Positions 28,623-37,882 of a stretch of 64,000 nt of DNA are shown here, piece after piece (position 1 is the stretch's first letter; every line of letters begins with the position of its first letter). A model generated the notes under the pieces. The model was not told where the DNA came from. It ran no database searches and was given only the letters and a program-made list of their open reading frames with translations. Origin of the DNA: Saccharomonospora marina XMU15 (GTDB taxonomy: Bacteria; Actinomycetota; Actinomycetes; Mycobacteriales; Pseudonocardiaceae). The DNA is taken from NCBI RefSeq assembly GCF_000244955.1, contig NZ_CM001439.1, positions 713,667 through 777,666 on the forward strand. The letters are read 5' to 3'. A program made the position numbers and the translations under genes.

Positions 28623-28646
28623 CGACGCGGTACTTATACCGCGTCG
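28623..28646. promoter_or_regulatory. Perfect inverted repeat between eccD and eccC, candidate operator
   Basis: CGACGCGGTA (28623-28632), CTTA, TACCGCGTCG (28637-28646): two perfect 10-base arms around a 4-base centre, 26 bases upstream of the eccD start in the divergent eccD-eccC promoter region. It would suit a dimeric regulator, or form a stem in the eccD leader. The right arm may overlap a decayed copy of the intergenic repeat (GTCGCGGGTAACTGG). Confidence 0.55.
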
Positions 28647-28815
28647 CGGGTAACTGGCCGCCGAGGGCGGTCACGTTCGGCGAACCAGCCCCACGATGTC
28701 GTATTGCCGCCCTAGTATTAACGCACCTTGGTCATGCGTGGGGGCACTTCCGGTGAATGTATCGGTCCGTGCGCCTGCCGGGCCGACGTCGCCGAGTCGA
28801 AGAGGGGTCCTTTCG

Positions 28816-31800
28816 GTGAGCACGCTGCAGTTCAAGCGGTCGCCACGGCTTGCTGCTCCCCGTCCACCGGGCGGCGAGGTGCATCTCGAGCCGCCGCCCG
28901 AGGTGCCGAGGACCATACCCGGCAACATCGTCATGAAGCTGTTGCCGGTCGTGATGGTCGTCGCGATGGTGGGCATGGTCGTCTTCATGTTCACGGCCAA
29001 CCGCGACATGGCGCGCAGCCCGTTCTTCCTGATGATGCCGCTGATGATGATGATGTCGATGGTCGGCATGTTCGCGGGCGGTGGTCGTGGCGGGCAGCAG
29101 AAGAAGGCCGAGATGAACGAGGACCGCAAGGACTACCTGCGGTATCTCGGCCAGATGCGGGACAGGGCCAGGGAGGCGATGGTCGACCAGCGTGCGGCGC
29201 TGGAGTGGGTGCACCCGGACCCGGAAACACTGTGGTCGTTGGCGACCACGAGGCGGATGTGGGAGCGGCGGCAGAGCGACCAGGACTTTCTGCACCTGAG
29301 GGTCGGCCGCAGCTCGCACCGCCTGGCCACCCGACTGGTACCGCCGCAGACCGGGCCCGTCGACGAGTTGGAGCCGATCGCGACGCTGGCGTTGCGCCGG
29401 TTCGTGAGGGCACACTCGATCGTGCCCGACCTGCCGACACAGATCACCCTTCGGGGTTTCGCGGCCGTCGGAATGCAGGGCGACAAGAAGCTCACCCGCA
29501 GTTTGACCCGCGCGTTGCTCGCGCAACTTGTCACCTTCCACAGCCCCGACGACGTGCTGATCGGGATCGCGACGGCGGGGCGCGCGAAGGAACACTGGGA
29601 GTGGGCCAAATGGCTGCCTCATGTGCAGCACCCGACGTTGTCGGACGGCATCGGCCAGCTCCGGATGATGAGCGGTTCGCTCGCGCATATCGAGCAGTGG
29701 CTCGACGACGAACTGCGCGACCGCCAGCGGTTCTCCCGGAACGCGACGCCGGCACCGGACCAACCACATGTCGTGATCGTCATTGACGACGCCGACGTCA
29801 CCGGCGAAGAACAGATCCTGCTCGAGGAGGGCCTCGTCGGGGTCACGCTGATCGACCTTTCCGACTCGATCGGCAACCTGGCCGCACGCCGTGGGCTGCG
29901 GCTGGTGGTCGAGCAGGAACGGCTGGGTGCCCGAAGCGCGGGTGGTGTCGAGTGGTTCGGACGTCCGGACTGGCTCAGCCTGGCCGAGGCCGAGGCGCTC
30001 GCACGGAAGCTCTCGCCTTACCGGATGGGCTCGGCGGCGGCGGACGAGGGTGAGGAGCAGCCGCTGCTGTCCAACCCGTCGTTGCTGGAGCTGCTCGGAA
30101 TCCCCGGCGACCCGATGACGTTCGACGTTCAGCAGGCGTGGCGGCCGAGGCCGATCAGGGACCGCTACCGGGTGCCGTTCGGCGTCGGAGAGTACGGCCA
30201 GCCGGTGGAACTGGACATCAAGGAAGCCGCGATGGAAGGTATGGGCCCACACGGCCTGTGCATTGGTGCCACCGGCTCCGGTAAGTCGGAGTTTCTGCGT
30301 ACGTTGGTGCTGGGGATGCTCGCCACCCACTCGTCGACGGCGCTCAACTTCGTACTCGTGGACTTCAAGGGCGGGGCCACCTTCCTCGGTCTGGACAAGG
30401 CACCCCACGTATCAGCCGTCATCACCAACCTCGCCGACGAGGTCACCCTTGTCGACCGCATGAAGGACGCCCTCGCGGGCGAGATGAATCGGCGGCAGGA
30501 GGCGTTGAAGAACGGCGGCAACTTCAAGAACGTGTGGGAGTACGAGAAGGCGCGGGAGAACGGCGCCGATCTCGACCCGCTTCCCGCGTTGTTCATCGTG
30601 GTGGACGAGTTCTCCGAACTGCTGTCGGCGAAACCCGACTTCATCGACCTGTTCGTTGCCATCGGCCGTCTCGGTCGGTCACTGCAGATGCACATGCTGC
30701 TGGCGTCGCAGCGACTGGAAGAAGGGAAGCTTCGGGGTCTGGATTCGCACCTGTCCTACCGGATCGGGCTCAAGACGTTCTCTGCCGCCGAGTCCCGTGC
30801 CGCCATTGGGGTGCCCGACGCCTTCGAACTTCCTTCAGTGCCCGGTGGGGGGTACCTGAAGTACGACACGTCCACGCTGGTCCGATTCAAGGCCTCCTAC
30901 GTTTCCGGGCCCTACCGGCCCGCAGGCATCAAGGCGGCCGCTCCTGGGGCCAAGGTGGTTCGTGCGGACAAGCGACCACAGCTGTTCGTCCCTGACTTCG
31001 TCGAGTTGCCGAAGGTTCCCGAGCAGGAGCCGGAGCCGATCGAGCAGCCGAAGCAGCAGGAGTCCGAGGAGGCAGTCGAGCCCAGCGAACTCGATGTGAT
31101 CGTCGGCAGGCTGGTGGGGCAGGGGCCGCCTGCCCACGAGGTCTGGCTGCCACCGCTGAACGAGCCGAACTCACTCGACACGTTGTTGCCGAACCTGAAC
31201 CCGACGGAGGACAGGGGCCTTTCGCCGGTGGGGTTCTTCGGTAACGGGCGGTTGCAGGTGCCGTTGGGGATCGTGGACCGGCCCTACGAGCAGCGGCGTG
31301 ACCCGTTGTGGGCGGATTTCTCCGGTGGTGCCGGGCACGGAGTGGTGATCGGTGGTCCGCAGTCGGGCAAGTCGACGATGTTGCGGACGCTGGTGATGTC
31401 GATGGCGTTGACCCACACGCCGGAGGAGGCGCAGTTCTACTGCATCGACCTCGGTGGTGGCACGCTGGCGGCGCTGAACGGACTGCCCCACGTCGGCGGT
31501 GTCGCGGTCGCACGGCGGGAGCCTGACAAGGCGCGGCGGATTGTCGCCGAGCTCATCACGCTGGTGAGCGAGCGGGAGGCCCGGTTCGGCGCGCTGGGCG
31601 TGGACTCGATGAACGACTTCCGCAACCGCAAGCGCCGAGGCGAGATCACCGCCGAGCAGGACCCGTTCGGCGACGCGTTCCTGGTGGTCGACGGCTGGCG
31701 GGCGCTGCGTGACGACTTTGAGGAGTTGGAGCCGCAGATCACTAAGCTCGCAGTGCAAGGATTGACCTACGGCGTGCACGTGATCATCGCGTCCAACCGC

Positions 31801-32829
31801 TGGGCGGATATCCGGCCCGCCATCAAGGACATGCTGGGCACGCGGTTCGAGCTGCGGCTGGGCGACCCGAGCGAGTCCGACATCGACAGGCGGGTTGCGG
31901 TGAATGTGCCGCCAGGCAGGCCCGGACGCGGTCTCACCAGGGACAAGCTTCACTTCCTCAGTGGGCTGCCGCGCATCGACGGGTCCAGCAGTGACGACGA
32001 CCTCGGTAGCGGCGTGACGGACGCGGTCGCCAAGATCGCCTCTGCGTGGCAGGGGCGGCGTGCCCCGCAGGTACGCCTGTTGCCGGATCTCTTGCCCTAC
32101 GAGGAATTGTTGCTGCAGGACCGGCATCGGGACGGCAGGCTGGTGCCGATCGGGGTCAACGAGGACGAGCTGGCGCCGGTGTATCTGGACTTCGATGCCG
32201 AGCCGCACTTCCTGGCCTACGCCGACGGCGAGTCGGGCAAGACGAACCTGTTGCGGCAGATCGTGCGCGGCATCACCGAGCGCTACTCCAAGAAGGAAGC
32301 GGTGCTGATCCTCATCGACTACCGGCGCACCATGCTCGGCTTCGTCGAGGGTGACCAGCTGCTCGGATACGCGACGTCGGCCAATCAACTGGAGGGCATG
32401 ATCAAGGAGGTCACGCAGTCGATGGCCAAGCGGCTGCCCGGCCCCGACGTCACCCCGCAGCAGTTGAAGGAACGCTCCTGGTGGTCCGGGCCGGAACTGT
32501 TCGTGGTGGTTGACGATTACGACCTGGTGGCCACCTCCACCAGCAACCCGCTGCGCCCGCTGTCGGAGTACCTCGCCCAGGCCAAGGACGTCGGCCTGCA
32601 CGTGGTGGTCGCCCGCCGCACCGGAGGCGCCGCCCGCACCGGTATGGACCCGATCATCGGAAAGCTGAAGGAACTCGCGATGCCCGGCATCGTGATGAAC
32701 GGCTCCAAGGACGAGGGCCAGTTGCTGGGAAATGTGAAGGCGAGTCCGATGCCGCCGGGTCGAGGTGTCTTCGTCAGCAGGAAAGCAGGCAAGCAACTGA
32801 TGCATGTGTCGTGGATCCCGCCCGAGTGA
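28816..32829 (+). CDS. eccC: Type VII secretion ATPase EccC (fused EccCa and EccCb)
   Basis: A 1337-residue ATPase that drives export and recognises WXG100 substrates. From GTG 28816 it begins MSTLQFKRSPRLAAPRPPGG; AGAGGGG lies upstream, and in-frame codons before it are not EccC-like. Two membrane helices lie at about residues 38-92. Three FtsK/SpoIIIE-type domains have Walker A motifs GATGSGKS (from Gly484), GGPQSGKS (from Gly846) and ADGESGKT (from Ala1136). FIVVDEFSELL is the first Walker B. The first and second halves are joined in one chain, as in ESX-4. The downstream Hsp70-like gene is in the same direction. Confidence 0.96.
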   Translation: MSTLQFKRSPRLAAPRPPGGEVHLEPPPEVPRTIPGNIVMKLLPVVMVVAMVGMVVFMFTANRDMARSPFFLMMPLMMMMSMVGMFAGGGRGGQQKKAEMNEDRKDYLRYLGQMRDRAREAMVDQRAALEWVHPDPETLWSLATTRRMWERRQSDQDFLHLRVGRSSHRLATRLVPPQTGPVDELEPIATLALRRFVRAHSIVPDLPTQITLRGFAAVGMQGDKKLTRSLTRALLAQLVTFHSPDDVLIGIATAGRAKEHWEWAKWLPHVQHPTLSDGIGQLRMMSGSLAHIEQWLDDELRDRQRFSRNATPAPDQPHVVIVIDDADVTGEEQILLEEGLVGVTLIDLSDSIGNLAARRGLRLVVEQERLGARSAGGVEWFGRPDWLSLAEAEALARKLSPYRMGSAAADEGEEQPLLSNPSLLELLGIPGDPMTFDVQQAWRPRPIRDRYRVPFGVGEYGQPVELDIKEAAMEGMGPHGLCIGATGSGKSEFLRTLVLGMLATHSSTALNFVLVDFKGGATFLGLDKAPHVSAVITNLADEVTLVDRMKDALAGEMNRRQEALKNGGNFKNVWEYEKARENGADLDPLPALFIVVDEFSELLSAKPDFIDLFVAIGRLGRSLQMHMLLASQRLEEGKLRGLDSHLSYRIGLKTFSAAESRAAIGVPDAFELPSVPGGGYLKYDTSTLVRFKASYVSGPYRPAGIKAAAPGAKVVRADKRPQLFVPDFVELPKVPEQEPEPIEQPKQQESEEAVEPSELDVIVGRLVGQGPPAHEVWLPPLNEPNSLDTLLPNLNPTEDRGLSPVGFFGNGRLQVPLGIVDRPYEQRRDPLWADFSGGAGHGVVIGGPQSGKSTMLRTLVMSMALTHTPEEAQFYCIDLGGGTLAALNGLPHVGGVAVARREPDKARRIVAELITLVSEREARFGALGVDSMNDFRNRKRRGEITAEQDPFGDAFLVVDGWRALRDDFEELEPQITKLAVQGLTYGVHVIIASNRWADIRPAIKDMLGTRFELRLGDPSESDIDRRVAVNVPPGRPGRGLTRDKLHFLSGLPRIDGSSSDDDLGSGVTDAVAKIASAWQGRRAPQVRLLPDLLPYEELLLQDRHRDGRLVPIGVNEDELAPVYLDFDAEPHFLAYADGESGKTNLLRQIVRGITERYSKKEAVLILIDYRRTMLGFVEGDQLLGYATSANQLEGMIKEVTQSMAKRLPGPDVTPQQLKERSWWSGPELFVVVDDYDLVATSTSNPLRPLSEYLAQAKDVGLHVVVARRTGGAARTGMDPIIGKLKELAMPGIVMNGSKDEGQLLGNVKASPMPPGRGVFVSRKAGKQLMHVSWIPPE

Positions 32830-32932
32830 CCTTCTGCCCATCGCGGGCGACACGGTGTATCCACCGCGGGCGAGGTCGGAGCCCATCTGACAGAGTGCTT
32901 CAGTACGGAATCGCGATTGGTGGGAGCGGCTG

Positions 32933-34834
32933 GTGACCTTACGGGTGGCGGTGGACTTCGGGACATCGAGCACCTGTGTCGTCGCCTCTGTGAACGGCCG
33001 AGAACCGCAGGTCGTGGTGGTTGACGGCCAGCCGCTGTTGCCCTCGGCCGTTTACGCCGCCCAGGACGGCACGCTCTTCGTCGGCCAGGAGGCGGAGCGG
33101 CAGGCTGCCGTGGACCCGTCCCGATTCGAACCCACGCCGAAGCGGCGAATCGACGAAGGCGAACTGCTGCTCGGCGACACGGTGCTCAGTGTGGTCGACG
33201 TCGTGCATGCCGTGTTGAGGCGGGCGGTGTCGGAGGCTCGCAGGCTCGCGGGAGGCGCCGAAGTAGCGCTGCTGGTCCTGACACACCCCGCTGAGTGGGG
33301 GGCCGTGCGTACCCGGCTGTTGAGGCAGGCCGCGGCGCAACTCGCCCGCGAGGTCGCGCTGGTACCTGAGCCGGTGGCGGCTGCGGTCTTTCATGCGGCC
33401 ACCTTCGCGCCGACAGACGTCAATCAGGACCGCACGGTCGAGTTCAGCGGGAAACCGGGCGATGTGCTCGCGGTACTGGACCTGGGCGGGGGAACGATCG
33501 ATGTGAGCGTTGTCCGTCGGGTGTCGGGCAACCGCACCGGTGCATTCGAGGTCCTCGCCACCCGTGGTGACCCGAGCTTCGGTGGCGCCGATATCGATCA
33601 GGTCCTGCTGGAACACGTTGGTTCTCTGGTGTCGGATGCCGACCCGGACGCGTGGGAGCAATTGGTGACCGGTCGCGAACTCACGGATCGGCGTCGCAGA
33701 CGGGTGTTGAGGCAGGATGTGCGTGGCGCGAAGGAAACGCTGTCGCGGCACGCCTACACCGATGTGCCGATGCCACCGCCGTTCGCCGATGCTCATGTGA
33801 CTAGGGAGGACCTGGAGCGGCTCATCGCGACGCGACTCGGGCGTGCCGTCGAGTTGACGAGCGAGACGATCGAAGCCGCAGGGCTTCGGCCCAAGCAGCT
33901 GACAGCGATCTTCCTGGTGGGGGGCTCGAGCAGGATACCCATGGTCTCGCGGTTGGTGCACGAACACACCGGGGTGGTACCGACCACCCTGGATCAGCCG
34001 GAGACGGTGGTCGCACGTGGTGCGCTGAGAGCCGTACAGGTGATTCCCGACAGGACGGGCATGCTGCCGGGTATGGCTTCGCAGGGCCGGTTCAGTGGGC
34101 CGATGCGCGCGCAGGATCGGCGGACCGATGTGGTGGCCAGGCCTGGTTACCCGGCCCGGCAGGGGCGACCACCGACGACCGGCCCGTTGCCTCGTCACCC
34201 GCCGCGGGGCCGTCCGATGGTGCCTCCGTCGCCTCCGCAGCTCCATCCGCCTGCGGTCCCGCTCGGACCCGCAAGGAAGCCGCCCTCGCGCCGTCGCCGG
34301 GTGTTGCTGTGGGGCATAGCGGTGGCCGCAGTGGTGGCGGTTGCCGCGATCACGACGGTTGTCCTGGTGTCGCGTGGTGACGATCGGGCGGCCGCTGAGG
34401 GGCGGACCTTCGCGCAGTACTCGTACAAGTTCGTTGCGCCCGCAGACTGGACGCAGACGGGGGACAACGTCGCTGACCGGCAGGTCGTTGTCAAGCCCCG
34501 CGAGGCCCAGACCAGCGAGGACGACGATCTCGTGGTCGTACAGGAGTTCGTCCTGTCCTACGACGGCGGTTCCAACAGAGCACAATTAGCCCGCGAACTG
34601 CGCGACCAGGCCGACGACAGGCCGGACGTGTACAGCGACTTCGCCGAACACCATGCCTTCGCCGGTCGCGACGTCATCTACTACACCGAGAACAAGCCGG
34701 CGGCGACGGTGAATTGGTATGTGCTCGCACACGGCACAGCGCAGGTCAGCGTGGGGTGCCAGGAAGCCGAGATGCCGCGCCGCGTGCAGCAGGCCTGCGA
34801 GCAGATCGTCCGCACGCTCGAGTTCACCAACTGA
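32933..34834 (+). CDS. Membrane-anchored Hsp70-like, type VII secretion-associated protein
   Basis: A 633-residue protein. Residues 1-370 or so are an Hsp70/actin-fold ATPase: VDFGTSSTCVV (phosphate 1), LAVLDLGGGTIDVSVV (phosphate 2) and IFLVGGSSRIPMVSRLV (adenosine motif). A Pro/Arg-rich linker leads to one membrane helix at about residues 457-479 (VLLWGIAVAAVVAVAAITTV), and an extracytoplasmic domain of about 150 residues follows (YSYKFVAPADWTQTGD). The tail resembles the Rv3446c-type T7SS-associated domain, and its place between eccC and the esx pair is that of Rv3446c in ESX-4. It lacks the canonical DnaK substrate-binding domain. Confidence 0.88.
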   Translation: MTLRVAVDFGTSSTCVVASVNGREPQVVVVDGQPLLPSAVYAAQDGTLFVGQEAERQAAVDPSRFEPTPKRRIDEGELLLGDTVLSVVDVVHAVLRRAVSEARRLAGGAEVALLVLTHPAEWGAVRTRLLRQAAAQLAREVALVPEPVAAAVFHAATFAPTDVNQDRTVEFSGKPGDVLAVLDLGGGTIDVSVVRRVSGNRTGAFEVLATRGDPSFGGADIDQVLLEHVGSLVSDADPDAWEQLVTGRELTDRRRRRVLRQDVRGAKETLSRHAYTDVPMPPPFADAHVTREDLERLIATRLGRAVELTSETIEAAGLRPKQLTAIFLVGGSSRIPMVSRLVHEHTGVVPTTLDQPETVVARGALRAVQVIPDRTGMLPGMASQGRFSGPMRAQDRRTDVVARPGYPARQGRPPTTGPLPRHPPRGRPMVPPSPPQLHPPAVPLGPARKPPSRRRRVLLWGIAVAAVVAVAAITTVVLVSRGDDRAAAEGRTFAQYSYKFVAPADWTQTGDNVADRQVVVKPREAQTSEDDDLVVVQEFVLSYDGGSNRAQLARELRDQADDRPDVYSDFAEHHAFAGRDVIYYTENKPAATVNWYVLAHGTAQVSVGCQEAEMPRRVQQACEQIVRTLEFTN

Positions 34835-34849
34835 CCGCCGCGGTTCGAG

Positions 34850-34927
34850 ACAACGGTTAGCCCGCTAACTGTGGTCCAGGCGCACTCTCGGTGGGGTCGC
34901 TGACCGCAGTTTGCCCGCTAAACGCGA
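34850..34927. repeat. Intergenic palindromic repeat, two direct copies (Hsp70-like gene to esxU)
   Basis: Copies at 34850-34874 (ACGGTTAGCCCGCTAACTGT, a more symmetric TTAGCCCGCTAA variant) and 34903-34927 (CGCAGTTTGCCCGCTAAACG). The remaining gap to the esx pair (34928-35096) presumably holds the esx promoter; no exact promoter is visible. Confidence 0.9.
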
Positions 34928-35096
34928 TGCCGGTGACTGGCGACGGGTAGGGGTTTCCGAAGTGGAGCGTTCACGCTAGCAACTAGTTGGGGGCTTACCG
35001 CGACAGCGAGGAACCTGCCGTGGCAATGTCTGCGTCGTAGGGCCAGTACGAACAGGTTGACTACGGGCCAATCACGAGCGAAGGGGGTCACTCCCG

Positions 35097-35414
35097 ATGG
35101 CAGGCGGTTTTACCGGAACACCGGAACAGTTTCAGCAGGCGTACCAGGACGTCGACGAGATCAAGGCGTCGATGGACCAGAACCTGAACACCCTGCGCAA
35201 CAACATCGAGGCGACGCAGGCAGGTTGGCAGGGCGAGGCGGCGAAGGCCTTCCAGAACGTCATGATGGCCTTCGACGAGAAGACGAGGAAGCTGAACGAG
35301 GCCCTCGGCAACATCGGTGAGCTGCTCCAGCAGTCCGGTGTCAAGTACCAGCAGGCGGAAGAGGAGCAGAACTCCGCCATCAGCAACATCGGCAACACGC
35401 TCGGTGGCCTCTGA
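35097..35414 (+). CDS. esxU: WXG100 secreted protein, EsxU-like
   Basis: A 105-residue helical hairpin protein. The WXG turn is GWQGEA near residue 43, and the C-terminal secretion signal YxxxE is seen in KYQQAEEEQ. No signal peptide. It pairs with the WXG100 gene 51 bases downstream, and such pairs form heterodimers exported by EccC. Its position after the Rv3446c-like gene and before rplM corresponds to esxU of ESX-4, so the symbol is by position. Confidence 0.9.
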   Translation: MAGGFTGTPEQFQQAYQDVDEIKASMDQNLNTLRNNIEATQAGWQGEAAKAFQNVMMAFDEKTRKLNEALGNIGELLQQSGVKYQQAEEEQNSAISNIGNTLGGL

Positions 35415-35465
35415 GTTCGTGCCCACCGAATCGCCAAGACTTTCTCAACTCACGCGGAGGTAAAA

Positions 35466-35753
35466 ATGCCCGAGGGCATCGTTGTTGATTACGCGACCAT
35501 CCACACGGCGGCGGAGGACTGCAACAAGACCGGCTCCGAGCTCGACGCCTTGTTCGAGGACCTCAAGGCCAGGCTGGCTCCGCTGGTCGACTCCTGGTCC
35601 GGTGAGGCCATGGAGGCCTGGCAGCACTGCCAGAACGAGTGGAACCAGTCGTTGGACGAGATGAAGCAGGTGCTGGCACAGATCGCCACGGCGCTGCCTC
35701 AGATCGCCGACGGCTACCAGGGCACCGACAAGAGCATCCAGGGCATGTTCTGA
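35466..35753 (+). CDS. esxT: WXG100 secreted protein, EsxT-like
   Basis: A 95-residue helical hairpin protein with the turn SWSGEA near residue 44 and a C-terminal YxxxD (GYQGTDKS). ACGCGGAGG precedes the ATG. It is the probable partner of the upstream WXG100 protein and corresponds by position to esxT. Acidic residues dominate the first helix. Confidence 0.9.
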   Translation: MPEGIVVDYATIHTAAEDCNKTGSELDALFEDLKARLAPLVDSWSGEAMEAWQHCQNEWNQSLDEMKQVLAQIATALPQIADGYQGTDKSIQGMF

Positions 35754-35765
35754 GTGTCGTCGAAA

Positions 35766-35801
35766 GGGGTGCGGGCTCGGCGACTTGCCGGCCCGCGCCC
35801 C
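35766..35801. terminator. Terminator between esxT and the convergent DUF4333 gene
   Basis: GGGGTGCGGGC (35766-35776) pairs with GCCCGCGCCCC (35791-35801) with one mismatch around a 14-base loop. Located between two convergent genes, it could serve both. Confidence 0.65.
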
Positions 35802-35809
35802 TGTTCGCG

Positions 35810-36316
35810 CTATCGTGGCGCCCCGACTTCGTATTCGGGTTTGTCGTTGAGCACCCGGATCGGCACGGCCGTTTTCCGATCCCCGATCTCCACCGAGCAT
35901 TCGAAAGTGTGTCCCGTCGTGATCCGCTGATCCGCGGGGCAATGCAGGTTCCTGATGTTGTGTTCGCCGTAGCTGTCTCGCAGCACGGTAGCCACTCCTT
36001 GCTGGAGTGATTGCTGATCAAGGACATCGTCCTGGAACGGGCCGAGCCACCACGCGGCCAGACCGCCGCCGGTGAGTGCGAGCACGACAACGGTTGTGAT
36101 CAGCAAGCGCTTTTTCGGTTTCCGCTGCTTCACCTCGGTGCTGCCGAAGGCACCCAGTCCCTGGTACTGGGATTGGAACCCGCCCCCGTAGGCATGGGGT
36201 CCTTGCTGGTGCCCGGACGGCGGTGTGGGCGGCTGTCCGTACGGCGAGGTTGAATATGGTTGCGGGGTGGGCGGTGGCCGCCACCAGCCCCCCGGCTGCC
36301 CGGTCGGCTGTGTCAT
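35810..36316 (-). CDS. DUF4333-type membrane protein
   Basis: A 168-residue protein from ATG 36316 (MTQPTGQPGGWWRPPPTPQP). Residues 1-60 or so are cytosolic and rich in Pro, Gly, Gln and Tyr. One membrane helix follows (LLITTVVVLALTGGGLAAWW), then a small extracytoplasmic domain with two Cys (NLHCPADQRITTGHTFECSV), which is the DUF4333 pattern. Function unknown. With the lipoprotein gene upstream on the same strand it forms a two-gene envelope operon next to the secretion locus. Confidence 0.78.
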   Translation of the reverse strand: MTQPTGQPGGWWRPPPTPQPYSTSPYGQPPTPPSGHQQGPHAYGGGFQSQYQGLGAFGSTEVKQRKPKKRLLITTVVVLALTGGGLAAWWLGPFQDDVLDQQSLQQGVATVLRDSYGEHNIRNLHCPADQRITTGHTFECSVEIGDRKTAVPIRVLNDKPEYEVGAPR

Positions 36317-36353
36317 CGGCAACCCTTTCTTCACTCAGGGGTCGGCGCGGCCG

Positions 36354-37244
36354 TCAGCCGCCAGCGCTGGTGATCTCGCTCATCCGATCGTAGAACTCGT
36401 CGACCTCTGCTTCGGTCGTCAAGACTGTCACCTGGTCCGGAGGCGGAACATTGGGCAGTTCCTCCTCTGTCGGCGGGTCCTGTACCTGGTAATGCTCGTT
36501 GATCTGGACCTCGTGCTCACCGTCGGAGATCTTGCCGGTCATCTTGATCTCCTGCAGTTTGCCGTCGGGGCGGAGGCGGATCTGGGTGCGCAGCATCCCC
36601 TTCCTCATCTGGTCGCTGATCCGCGCCAGTGCCCAGTCCGGCAACACGACGACCCGCTGGTTCAGGAACTCACTGAGTGGTATCTCGGCAACGAGTTCCA
36701 CACTGCCGTCCATGAGGCTCTTCGCCTGTTGCTTGCCGGCCTCGCCGTTCTGCGTGGCTGTGGACACCGCGGCAAGCATCTTGCAGAGCGCGGCGTAGCC
36801 GCCCCAGAAGCAGTTGTTGAGGCCGGCTCCTTCGTACGGCATCGACACCCATGGTGTCGGTGCCAGGTCTGCGTATTCCGGCCCGAGGAAGACGTACTCC
36901 ACATCACTGCCGGCGGGATGGAAGTAGTCGCGGTAGTCCGACGAGTCCCGGTTCGAGTGGTTCTTGTACAGCCGTGACGGTGGGCTACCCACCTGGATGG
37001 CCGTGTAGGTGGTGTCGGCCTTCTTGTCGTCGATGCGGGTGAACGATCGGTGGGTGCTCTTACGGGGTTCGCGGCTGGAGATCTCGTCGTCGAGTCGCTC
37101 CAGTGTCGTGGTGAACTTGGCGTTGACATAGCGCGTCACTTCGTCGCCGTCGGGAACAGCGGTACCCGCTCGCCCCGGTGAGCAGCCCGCTATGAGTACC
37201 AACGCGGCACCGAGCGTGACGAGCGTGCGTACTCGCTGTTTCAT
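36354..37244 (-). CDS. Lipoprotein of unknown function
   Basis: A 296-residue protein from ATG 37244 with a lipoprotein signal peptide: MKQRVRTLVTLGAALVLIAG followed by Cys21 (lipobox LIAGC). The mature part is soluble and extracytoplasmic. Segments such as VTRYVNAKFTTTLERLDDEI and NCFWGGYAALCKMLAA contain two Cys likely to form a disulfide. No family is recognised with certainty. It is read away from rplM and toward esxT, upstream of the DUF4333 gene. Confidence 0.75.
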   Translation of the reverse strand: MKQRVRTLVTLGAALVLIAGCSPGRAGTAVPDGDEVTRYVNAKFTTTLERLDDEISSREPRKSTHRSFTRIDDKKADTTYTAIQVGSPPSRLYKNHSNRDSSDYRDYFHPAGSDVEYVFLGPEYADLAPTPWVSMPYEGAGLNNCFWGGYAALCKMLAAVSTATQNGEAGKQQAKSLMDGSVELVAEIPLSEFLNQRVVVLPDWALARISDQMRKGMLRTQIRLRPDGKLQEIKMTGKISDGEHEVQINEHYQVQDPPTEEELPNVPPPDQVTVLTTEAEVDEFYDRMSEITSAGG

Positions 37245-37429
37245 TGTTCTCGTCCCCCGGAGAGTCTCACCACCGCGTGTTGCCGCAGACACTAGTATGA
37301 GGAACCTCAGCGGACCCCGGCTTCACCTTGTCCGAGGAGACCGGGTATCTTCATAAGCTGTTGTGCGCGCTGCCAGCACGCGCTCAGCCCGCACGGACCC
37401 CACAAGCAAGTTGACGACGAGGTAGACCC

Positions 37430-37882
37430 TTGCCCACGTACAGCCCCAAGCCCGGCGATGTCACTCGTGCCTGGCACGTGATCGATGCCGAGGATGTCGT
37501 GCTCGGCCGGCTCGCGACCGAGGTCGCCACGCTGCTGCGCGGCAAGCACAAGCCCATCTACGCTCCGCACGTGGACACCGGTGACTTCGTCATCATCGTC
37601 AACGCTGACAAGGTGGCGCTCACCGGCAACAAGCGAGACCAGAAGTTCGCCTACCGCCACAGTGGCTACCCCGGTGGTCTGCGTAAGCGCTCCTTCGGCG
37701 AGTTGCTGGACTCGCGTCCGGAACGACTGGTCGAGAAGGTCGTGAAGGGCATGCTGCCGAAGAACAAGTTGGGCCGCGCGCAGGCGAAGAAGCTCAAGGT
37801 CTATGCAGGCCCTGAGCACCCGCACGCTGCGCAGCAGCCACAGCCGCGTGAGATCACCAAGATCGCTCAGGTGACCCAGTGA
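37430..37882 (+). CDS. rplM: 50S ribosomal protein L13
   Basis: A 150-residue protein using a TTG start at 37430: [20 protein letters not shown]. The TTG fits because homologues begin at this point and GACGAGGT lies upstream. [20 protein letters not shown] and the C-terminal [17 protein letters not shown] are L13 hallmarks. The stop overlaps the rpsI start by four bases. ESX-4 next to rplM-rpsI matches the mycobacterial order. Confidence 0.97.
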   Translation: MPTYSPKPGDVTRAWHVIDAEDVVLGRLATEVATLLRGKHKPIYAPHVDTGDFVIIVNADKVALTGNKRDQKFAYRHSGYPGGLRKRSFGELLDSRPERLVEKVVKGMLPKNKLGRAQAKKLKVYAGPEHPHAAQQPQPREITKIAQVTQ

